In this document: piece after piece, positions 1 to 5,794 of the stretch
How the letters are laid out: every line of letters begins with the position of its first letter
Position numbering within the stretch: the stretch's first letter is position 1
Source: Ignavibacteria bacterium
GTDB lineage: Bacteria > Bacteroidota > Ignavibacteria > Ignavibacteriales > Ignavibacteriaceae
Length of the DNA: 6,110 nucleotides
NCBI GenBank assembly: GCA_029863735.1
Contig: JAOTUT010000107.1
Span: 1 to 6,110 of the forward strand
Direction: 5' to 3'
Translations under genes and position numbers: made by a program
Notes under the pieces: model-generated
What the model was told of the DNA's origin: nothing
What the model saw: only the letters and a program-made list of their open reading frames with translations
The model's database searches: none

Positions 1-656
1 GTATCATTAGTAGTAAGCAATGAATATTCTTGAAAGATATCAGCGCTTACTTTCCATTGCGTAAGAAATTTTTTACAATCAAAACTACCGAGTACTGTTT
101 GTATCGTTTCATCCTGCAACCGTGTTCCAAGATATTTAAATTTAACTGGAATAGTTAATACACTGTAGGTAATTGATGTGTCAACCTGTTTGAGGAGATA
201 TTCAGTGTTTAAAGTTGAACCAAATTGATAAACCGGGTACCAATCCTGAAGTGAAGTAAAGAAATCAACAAAGTTAAAATTCGGATCTATACCAAGCGAA
301 TCTAAACTAAGTAGAAATTCTTCTAACCTGTTAATGCTGAAATACTCGTAACCATCTGTCCCATCGGTGTGGTAGAACAGAGAATCAAAATATGGTTGAA
401 TAAGAATAGAATCCAGCGGACCAGACTTTGTTAAGACTATGTTGGCAAGTTTACCCTTATAATTTTCAACAGAAACAAAAGAATCTAACCTAAAATACGC
501 TAGCGGATTTATTGGATTGCTTACCGAATCAAGAGGAATTGCTTTGAACTTCCATTCAAAACCAGTCTGGGATGGAAAATAATCGCTTGCCTGTTGTGGC
601 ATTACTGATCCAGACATAAATAGTACGCAAAAAGTTAAACTGAATAAGGTTTTCAT
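1..656 (-). CDS. Secreted protein of unknown function, 3' end cut by window edge
   Basis: The frame is open from ATG at 656 to the left edge with no stop: 218 codons plus two bases. Residues 1 to about 21 form a Sec signal peptide (MK, then a hydrophobic stretch LFSLTFCVLFMSG), with likely cleavage near PQQA at 20-23. No lipobox is visible. The mature part opens with a 'DYFPSQTGFEWKF' segment, which resembles the starts of many uncharacterised exported Bacteroidota/Ignavibacteria proteins ('YFP..TG..W'). Later there is a 'GSFDCKKF' motif, also common in such proteins. I see no catalytic motif. The start is supported by a purine-rich AAAGGGGA five bases upstream. It lies 65 bp downstream of the kinase gene on the same strand, so it could be a distal operon member or have its own promoter. 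Its function and any link to the kinase are unknown; the C-terminus is outside the window. Confidence 0.85.
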   Translation of the reverse strand, partial: MKTLFSLTFCVLFMSGSVMPQQASDYFPSQTGFEWKFKAIPLDSVSNPINPLAYFRLDSFVSVENYKGKLANIVLTKSGPLDSILIQPYFDSLFYHTDGTDGYEYFSINRLEEFLLSLDSLGIDPNFNFVDFFTSLQDWYPVYQFGSTLNTEYLLKQVDTSITYSVLTIPVKFKYLGTRLQDETIQTVLGSFDCKKFLTQWKVSADIFQEYSLLTTND

Positions 657-660
657 TTTA

Positions 661-668
661 TCCCCTTT
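661..668 (-). promoter_or_regulatory. Ribosome binding site for the secreted protein gene
   Basis: On the minus strand AAAGGGGA ends five bases before the ATG at 656. It is one of the two clearest Shine-Dalgarno-like sites in the window and fixes the start. In the same 65-bp gap a TATGAT (681-686, minus) could be a -10 element, but no convincing -35 stands 16-18 bp upstream, so a promoter is not claimed. No stem plus T-run terminator is visible after the kinase stop. Confidence 0.55.
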
Positions 669-721
669 ATTTATTTGTTAATCATATTGATTTATTTCTA
701 TCCAATTTCTAAAACATCAAT

Positions 722-2809
722 TTATTTATAGCTTGATTCTAATTGATTACTTTCTTCCTTTTCAATGCGTTCGACATTCATAGGAAGAGAAACAATAAAT
801 TCCGTCTCCTTGTTTGGTACGCTGTGAAAGTCGATAGAACCTTGATGCTGATCTACCAGTTTTTTAACAAGTGATAATCCTAATCCTGTTCCCTTTATAT
901 CACCAGCATTTGAAGCACGGAAGAATGGTTCAAAAATGTGATCTTGTTCTTCTATTGGAATTCCAATTCCATTATCTGTAATTCTTACAGCCATATAACA
1001 ATCAGACTGATAAACCTTAATACCAATGGTAGAATGAGCCGGAGAATATTTAAGAGAATTGGTAATAAGGTTGCTGAATATTAACCTTAATGTTTTTTTA
1101 TCACCAATTATTGTTTGATTTTTATTTTCGCCAGTTAAATTGATCTGATGGTTAAATTTGTCGTTACTTTCTATTTCTTCCTTAAGTGAATTAATAAATT
1201 CGAATAAATTAAGTACCTCCAGGTTGGAAATAAATTTACCGGTATCAGCTTTGTTTATTGTTAAAATATCATCTAACAATTCCTGCATATAAGATATGGA
1301 GGTAAATATTTGCTCGACGTGTGGATTATTTTCCTGAGTAAAAAGTTTAGGATTTAACATAGATATTAATTCAACCGAAGACTGGATTGTAGTAAGCGGT
1401 GTTCTGAATTCGTGAGAAGCATGAGAGAAAAATTTAGTACGTAATTCTGTCAGATCTTTTTCTGCATTTAACGCGTTAAGGGTTTTTCTTTCGCTTTCTT
1501 TTATCTCAGTAATATCAAGAATCACTCCTACTATCCCTGCTGTTCTCCCAAATGCACTTTGGGAAGTTGATTCAAAGAAAATTAAATCCTTTGATGAATT
1601 TGAAGAGTAATTCAAACGTTTTTCAAACGCTAAAAAACCCTCCTTGAATAATTGGTTTCTTTTTTGTAGAAATTCTTCTTGATCTTCATCTGCGAAAAGA
1701 GAATAAAAACTATTGCCTAACAGATCAGGTTTTTGCTTATTAAAATGTTTTTCGAATGCAGGATTATAATCTGTAAAACATGCTTTGCTATCCAGGATGT
1801 AGATGGGAATAGGTATTGTATCTAACAATGTCTTTAAAAAATTAAACTGATTTGCAATCTCAGTTTCAGCAGAGATAAGTTTGCTATTTTCAGTGATTAA
1901 AGCATCATTAACTTCTTTAATTTCTTCTGTTCTTTCTTCAACAAGATTCTCCAGATGCTTTTTGTAGTTTTCAAGTTCTCTATTTGAATTTTCAAGCTGG
2001 ATAGTTCTCTCTTTAACTTTACTTTCAAGTTCATCGTGAGCTCTTTTAAGATTGATAGACATCAAATTAAAAGAATTCGCCAGGCTCTCAATTTCAGTAT
2101 AACTCTTCATTTTAATTTGTGATACTAAGTTTCCACTTGCGATTGATTGTGCAACTGAGTCAACCAAATGTATAGGTTTTACCAATCTACTCGCAAAAAA
2201 GAACGACCATAAAAATCCACCTGCAATCAATACCAATGATAATGCAATTAATCTTTTATAAATTGTATCAAAGTCTTCGTTATACTGATCAAGTGAATTT
2301 TCAATGTGTATCCATCCCCAGTTGATTCCCGAATAAATTAAAGGATGAGAATATTCAAATACATCGAAGTCTCCAAATCTGCTTTTAGTTATATAGCCTT
2401 CAGTTTGCTGATTATCTAGTAGATACCATGTACTGTCCAGATTTTTTGAACTCCATTCTTCTTTTGTGTGCAACAGTGAAAAACCATCATTTTTTGTAAT
2501 TACAATAGATTGTATAGAATGGCTGCCTTTTAAAACATTCATGCAATGCTCCACTGCAAAACTATAATCCTCAGAGATAATAGCAGTTGCGGTAACCTGA
2601 GCAACAGAAGTAGCAATATCTTTACTTTCAGAACGCATTTTATTTATTGCAGAATCTTTCTGAAAGGGTATTATACCAAAGAAAAACATTATAACCGTGA
2701 TAATAATCAGCGTCCAGGAAAGCATGGCTGATTTGAAATAAATGCTTTTAAAATTAAATGCATTCTTTAATCTTTTAATTATAAAATTTTTAAAATTGTA
2801 CGTTTTCAT
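722..2809 (-). CDS. Membrane sensor histidine kinase (periplasmic sensor, HAMP, coiled coil, PAS, HisKA, HATPase_c)
   Basis: This is an ATP-dependent autophosphorylating kinase of a two-component system in the inner membrane. Numbered from ATG 2809 (695 aa): membrane helix 1 at about 29-48; a periplasmic domain at about 50-186, rich in aromatics, with VFEYSHP at 150-156 and WGW at 164-166; membrane helix 2 at 187-206; HAMP at about 207-259; a long coiled coil at about 252-320; PAS at about 322-436. HisKA follows, with H-box SHASHEFRTP and phosphoacceptor His466. HATPase_c has Asn584 in the N-box, DNGIGIP at 612-618, FEPFF at 626-630 and GTGLGLSL at 640-647. All catalytic boxes are intact. There is no receiver domain, so a separate response regulator is needed and none is in the window. 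A TTG at 2821 would add four residues and overlap gene D by 8 nt; I prefer the ATG, four bases after D's stop. Being last after four binding proteins suggests it reads their ligand state (inference). Confidence 0.95.
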   Translation of the reverse strand: MKTYNFKNFIIKRLKNAFNFKSIYFKSAMLSWTLIIITVIMFFFGIIPFQKDSAINKMRSESKDIATSVAQVTATAIISEDYSFAVEHCMNVLKGSHSIQSIVITKNDGFSLLHTKEEWSSKNLDSTWYLLDNQQTEGYITKSRFGDFDVFEYSHPLIYSGINWGWIHIENSLDQYNEDFDTIYKRLIALSLVLIAGGFLWSFFFASRLVKPIHLVDSVAQSIASGNLVSQIKMKSYTEIESLANSFNLMSINLKRAHDELESKVKERTIQLENSNRELENYKKHLENLVEERTEEIKEVNDALITENSKLISAETEIANQFNFLKTLLDTIPIPIYILDSKACFTDYNPAFEKHFNKQKPDLLGNSFYSLFADEDQEEFLQKRNQLFKEGFLAFEKRLNYSSNSSKDLIFFESTSQSAFGRTAGIVGVILDITEIKESERKTLNALNAEKDLTELRTKFFSHASHEFRTPLTTIQSSVELISMLNPKLFTQENNPHVEQIFTSISYMQELLDDILTINKADTGKFISNLEVLNLFEFINSLKEEIESNDKFNHQINLTGENKNQTIIGDKKTLRLIFSNLITNSLKYSPAHSTIGIKVYQSDCYMAVRITDNGIGIPIEEQDHIFEPFFRASNAGDIKGTGLGLSLVKKLVDQHQGSIDFHSVPNKETEFIVSLPMNVERIEKEESNQLESSYK

Positions 2810-2813
2810 ATCT

Positions 2814-3737
2814 TTATTCAATAATATTTATCTTAAATTTTTGAGCCTGTTCAATTAAACTTTTAATATTATCAAAATACTCAGCCTTGTAATCGATTAG
2901 TTCGTTTGATCTGAAAAAAAGTGCTATTTGCTTCCCTCTTTCAGTATTCGCAGCAATTTTAGCAGTTTTTATGAACTCTTTCCGCGTACTTTCGTTTATA
3001 TTCTTATTAACGCAAAATACTCCTGCAGCTAATGGTAAAGACTGTTTAAGAAAAAATAAGTTCGATTCTAATTGAGGGTTAAGCTCGATACTGGTTTTTA
3101 GTAATTTCTTTGGAACTACACATGCATCTACTTGCTTAAAATAAGTTTTAAGAATTGCCTGGTTTGCATTTGCACTTGTTTGTATTTGTTTAAAGAATTT
3201 ATTTGAAAGTGACAAACCTTCACTTTTTAATAAAACATCTAGCCACAACCTAGGTATAGCATTTGCATAATCATCAATAAAGGTTATTGTTTTGTTTTTC
3301 AAGTCCTTTAATGAATTAATATTACTTTCTTTATTAACAAGGATTACATATTCGATCCCGATTATACCCGCCTCATCGGATGAAACCAGGATAGGGCTTA
3401 AGTTTTCCAATTTCTCTTTATCATATAAATACTCAAATACGGAGAGTACTATAAAGCTTACATTTTGATCGAGATATTTTTTATCGACGTGGTCTAATCC
3501 CTCAATAAAAATGTTATTTAATGAATATTTTTTAGTTACTTCTGGAATAAGCTCTTTAGTCCATATTTCTATTGAGGCAACAGCATCATGAAAATCAACT
3601 TTAGGAAAAATCTTTTTCGAAAAAATCATATTTAACATTTCAACATTCTCAGCATCAGGTGATTGGCAGTAGAGTGGCGTCAAATAGAAGGAACTAATCA
3701 AGTAAAATAAAATCAATATGTTTTTTAGCGAACTCAT
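2814..3737 (-). CDS. PhnD-like periplasmic substrate-binding protein D (most diverged copy)
   Basis: A 307-residue exported protein of the phosphonate/phosphate-type SBP family (PhnD/SsuA/transferrin-like, type II periplasmic fold). The signal peptide is at about 1-24 (hydrophobic ILILFYLISSFYLTPLYC), with cleavage probably before Gln25; Tyr before the Cys argues against a lipoprotein. Family landmarks are FHDA at 49-52, VNKESNINSLKDLKNK at 134-149, LWLDVLL at 164-170, QVDAC with Cys206, and LNPQL at 219-223. It differs from B and C before the VNKES strand: their S-x-Y-D is replaced by IIGI at 125-128, so the binding pocket may have changed. Its ATG overlaps the TGA of gene C (ATGA, 3734-3737), and its TAA lies four bases before the kinase ATG, so it is translationally coupled on both sides. 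No permease or ATPase is nearby. A sensory role with the kinase is an inference; the ligand is unknown. Confidence 0.88.
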   Translation of the reverse strand: MSSLKNILILFYLISSFYLTPLYCQSPDAENVEMLNMIFSKKIFPKVDFHDAVASIEIWTKELIPEVTKKYSLNNIFIEGLDHVDKKYLDQNVSFIVLSVFEYLYDKEKLENLSPILVSSDEAGIIGIEYVILVNKESNINSLKDLKNKTITFIDDYANAIPRLWLDVLLKSEGLSLSNKFFKQIQTSANANQAILKTYFKQVDACVVPKKLLKTSIELNPQLESNLFFLKQSLPLAAGVFCVNKNINESTRKEFIKTAKIAANTERGKQIALFFRSNELIDYKAEYFDNIKSLIEQAQKFKINIIE

Positions 3738-4642
3738 TTACCCATTGTTTTAATGATTTTGTATGATGTTTCTAGATAGTCTTTCTTAAATGGCACCAGC
3801 TTATCTATTTTAAACAACGTTAGTATTTGTTTACCCTCGGCACTTTGGTCCAGATTAAGAAGATTATCCAGGAGTAGTTTTTTATTTTCTTCAGATTTAC
3901 TTTTTCTATCAGCCAAAATACTTCTCAGAATCGGTTCTGAAGTTTCAATAGTGATGATTTTTTTTGCTAAATGAGGATTCATTTCAGTAGCTAAATTCAG
4001 ATTATCTTCCGAGATTATACAAGCATCAGCCTGTCCAAAGTATACTTTTAGAATAACTGGCAATGATTTATCTGAAATTTCAATTGCTTTGAAGTATTTT
4101 TCCATCTTACCCAATCTGTTACTGGATAATAAATTATTTAACCAAATATGAGGGTTATCATCGCTTACTGAATAGCCGATTAGAATCTTTTTGCCCTTAA
4201 GATCTTTCAATTCTTTGATATTGCTTTCTTTAGAAACAATAAGATGAAAGACATCATAAACGCTGTTGTTCCTTGCTGCAACGGCAATTGGTTCAAGCAA
4301 TCCTAATTTTTCAAGTTGTAAAAATTCTGCTGGAAGAAGCACATATAAATCGTTTTTCTCGTTTTTTATTGCTTCTTCCATTTCTTCGACGCTTGAATAG
4401 ATATTAGGTGTACCGGTCCTAAATGTAATAGGTGAGTGTTCAAGTAAATTCTCGGTTAATACCTTAGTTAGTGCAGCGGCATCATTCTGGTTAATATTGA
4501 CAAATATTTTTTCACTGAACGCAATATTGAAGAATGGAGGTTCGTCGGTTTTGGGCTGGCAAAAAATCGTAGTTAGTTCTACAAAAAGAATAATTGGTAT
4601 AAAGCCAACTAAAGTTGCAAAATAATTGTATCGAGATCTCAC
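3734..4642 (-). CDS. PhnD-like periplasmic substrate-binding protein C
   Basis: A 302-residue exported SBP of the PhnD-like family. It starts with GTG at 4642; the choice is supported by a GAGGA ribosome binding site (4651-4655) with an 8-nt spacer and by a signal peptide beginning at once (residues about 1-28, hydrophobic core at 9-27, cleavage probably before Gln29). Landmarks: NDAAA at 53-57, PAEFLQLEKLGLLEPIAVAA at 104-123, SVYDVF at 127-132, VSKESNIKELKDLKGKKI at 136-153, IWLNNLL at 166-172, GQADAC with Cys208, and MNPHL at 221-225. This order (strand, DLKGK turn, W..LL helix, K/QADA strand) is typical of PhnD-like proteins. The GTG shares one base with the TAG of the 48-codon ORF upstream (TAGTG), and its TGA overlaps the ATG of gene D. 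Related to B but clearly older in divergence. Ligand not predictable from sequence. Confidence 0.9.
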   Translation of the reverse strand: MRSRYNYFATLVGFIPIILFVELTTIFCQPKTDEPPFFNIAFSEKIFVNINQNDAAALTKVLTENLLEHSPITFRTGTPNIYSSVEEMEEAIKNEKNDLYVLLPAEFLQLEKLGLLEPIAVAARNNSVYDVFHLIVSKESNIKELKDLKGKKILIGYSVSDDNPHIWLNNLLSSNRLGKMEKYFKAIEISDKSLPVILKVYFGQADACIISEDNLNLATEMNPHLAKKIITIETSEPILRSILADRKSKSEENKKLLLDNLLNLDQSAEGKQILTLFKIDKLVPFKKDYLETSYKIIKTMGK

Positions 4643-4788
4643 TATTGCAATCCTCGTAGTTTAGAATAATAAATAACTTGCTGAGCGGATTGAGTTTTAT
4701 AGTCTCCCACGTATTTATCCTGTAATGATTTTATCACAACAATCTCAAGAACATTTTTATATTGAATTATGTTGTATTTCGCATTCAT
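4642..4788 (-). CDS. Small 48-codon ORF between binding proteins B and C, unknown function
   Basis: ATG at 4788 to TAG at 4642-4644 encodes 48 residues beginning MNAKYNIIQYKNVLEIVVIK and ending YYSKLRGLQ. It has no signal peptide or clear membrane helix and is basic and Tyr/Gln-rich. I do not recognise it. The case for a real gene is position: its ATG comes one base after the stop of B (TAAGATG) and its TAG shares a base with the GTG of C (TAGTG), filling the gap exactly. The two other frames on this strand are broken by stops. Against it: it is short, and its own ATG has no Shine-Dalgarno. It may be a small coupling peptide, a regulatory small protein, or the tail of a lost binding-protein copy. 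The last idea rests only on a faint likeness of QSAQQVIYYSKL to QSAEGKQILTLFKIDKL near the end of C, which I would not trust without a profile search. Confidence 0.45.
   Translation of the reverse strand: MNAKYNIIQYKNVLEIVVIKSLQDKYVGDYKTQSAQQVIYYSKLRGLQ
4651..4655 (-). promoter_or_regulatory. Shine-Dalgarno of binding protein C, inside the preceding small ORF
   Basis: GAGGA on the minus strand stands 8 nt before the GTG at 4642 and lies within the last codons of the 48-codon ORF. It is the only strong site between the operon genes and explains how the non-ATG start is used. Ribosomes translating the small ORF would pass through it and end at TAGTG, a usual arrangement for coupling. Confidence 0.6.
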
Positions 4789-4789
4789 C

Positions 4790-5110
4790 TTATTTTTTAG
4801 AAATTTCTAATAACTTGTAGGTGCTTAACAGATACTCTTCTTTAAACTCTATTACTTTCTCAATTCTAAAAATGTTAAGATATTGGCTTCCATTAGCTGT
4901 TTTATGTAAATTCAAAAAAGCATTCTTTATATCATCTTTTAAGTCCTGACTGGAAATATTTTTTCTAATTGTAACCAGTCCAATTGAGATGGGCTGCGAA
5001 ATTTCAATTGTAGTTAACTCCTCGCTTAATTGCGGATTTAGTTCAGCAACAGTTTCAAATAAACTTTTCGTCATAATACAAGCATCAGCTTTATTAAAAA
5101 ATACTGGTAG
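4790..5110 (-). repeat. Tandem gene duplication: 3' part of B matches 3' part of A (5791-6108)
   Basis: The 3' third of gene B repeats the part of gene A at 5791-6108, about 1 kb away in the same orientation. Identity is visible in the DNA as well as the protein. For example 4841-4885 against 5839-5883 (offset 998 bp) differs at about 6 of 45 positions without gaps. The period equals one gene length, as expected from a whole-gene tandem duplication. C and D share the protein family but not obvious DNA identity. Confidence 0.7.
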
Positions 5111-5794
5111 AATTGCAGGAAGAGCATTATCAAAATATTCGATTTTTGAAAAATATTTGTCTTTCTGTTTTAATTTTTTCTGTTTTAATAATTTATCCAT
5201 CCAAATAACCGGTATATCTCCCTCAAAGGGGGAACCAACTAATAATTTTTTACCCTTTAAGTCTTCGATTTTTTTATAATTACTTTTTTTATTAACTAAC
5301 AAGTAGAAAATATCGTAAGGGCTTCCATCTCTTACAGCAACACAGATAGGTTCAACTATATCGGAATTTTTTACCTGCAAAAACTCGGTGGCATGCATTA
5401 TAAGTACTTCAACTTCTTCTAACTTTAATAAACTCTCCAATTCTTTCACTGTAGTAAAAGTTGCAGGTGGAATAACTTCGTATTGCTTTCGACTGTATTC
5501 TTTAATTAAAGTTTCTGTAAGTGCTTTTGCTCCTGCTGTTGCATCGTTTAAGTATACGCCTTTAAATACGTTTGTACTAAATGCTACTTGAAAATTACCA
5601 ATGTTATCTTCCGGAGATTGACTTTTTATTATTTCCGTTTGAACAAAAACCATTAACAATGTAGCTAACAGCGTTATTTTAAAGAGATCCTTCTTGAAAT
5701 ATTTTAATAAATCTATTAAGCACATTAATCTAAATTTCATCTTACTATTAATATTCGTTCTATAAATTAATCTCATCAAATATTTCATAATCAT
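4790..5794 (-). CDS. PhnD-like periplasmic substrate-binding protein B
   Basis: A 334-residue exported SBP, PhnD-like. From ATG 5794 the hydrophobic signal core is unusually late (about 39-51), with cleavage probably before Gln59. In-frame ATGs at 5740 (Met19) and 5725 (Met24) would give a more normal signal peptide, so the start is uncertain. The 5794 ATG overlaps the TGA of gene A (ATGA), which favours it by coupling. Landmarks: LNDATAG at 82-88, ATEFLQV at 135-141, SPYDIF at 158-163, VNKKSNYKKIEDLKGKKL at 167-184, IWMDKLL at 197-203, KADAC with Cys239, ELNPQL at 251-256, and a C-terminal IFRIEKVIEFKEEYL near 308-322. It is the nearest relative of A, and the pair probably arose by tandem duplication. 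In the family such proteins deliver oxyanion-like or other small ligands to ABC transporters or to kinases; with no transporter genes here, a sensory role is inferred. Confidence 0.9.
   Translation of the reverse strand: MIMKYLMRLIYRTNINSKMKFRLMCLIDLLKYFKKDLFKITLLATLLMVFVQTEIIKSQSPEDNIGNFQVAFSTNVFKGVYLNDATAGAKALTETLIKEYSRKQYEVIPPATFTTVKELESLLKLEEVEVLIMHATEFLQVKNSDIVEPICVAVRDGSPYDIFYLLVNKKSNYKKIEDLKGKKLLVGSPFEGDIPVIWMDKLLKQKKLKQKDKYFSKIEYFDNALPAILPVFFNKADACIMTKSLFETVAELNPQLSEELTTIEISQPISIGLVTIRKNISSQDLKDDIKNAFLNLHKTANGSQYLNIFRIEKVIEFKEEYLLSTYKLLEISKK

Noticed and set aside
680..692. Perfect 5-bp dyad AATCA-TAT-TGATT upstream of the secreted protein gene, as a possible operator
   Set aside because: Such short dyads are frequent in AT-rich spacers, there is only one copy, and no regulator in the window is known to bind it.
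657..721. Possible terminator after the kinase gene
   Set aside because: Only a 6-bp ATTGAT/ATCAAT pair with a loop of over 20 nt, no GC-rich stem and no following T-run on the transcribed strand.
2546..2731. Open frame of 61 codons on the plus strand
   Set aside because: It lies wholly inside the kinase gene opposite its first membrane helix and sensor region; composition is that of an antisense shadow, with no start context or family signal.
2814..4642. Binding proteins C and D as lipoproteins, because Cys precedes Gln at the predicted cleavage site
   Set aside because: The residue before Cys is Tyr (D) or Phe (C), which does not fit a lipobox, and B has Ser rather than Cys at that place; ordinary signal peptidase cleavage before Gln fits all three.
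4989..5279. Open frame of 96 codons on the plus strand
   Set aside because: Antisense to binding protein B, whose reading is supported by paralogs A and C; the plus-strand product is Ser/Phe/Asn-rich as expected for a shadow.
5388..5591. Open frame of 67 codons on the plus strand
   Set aside because: Antisense to binding protein B; no independent evidence for translation.
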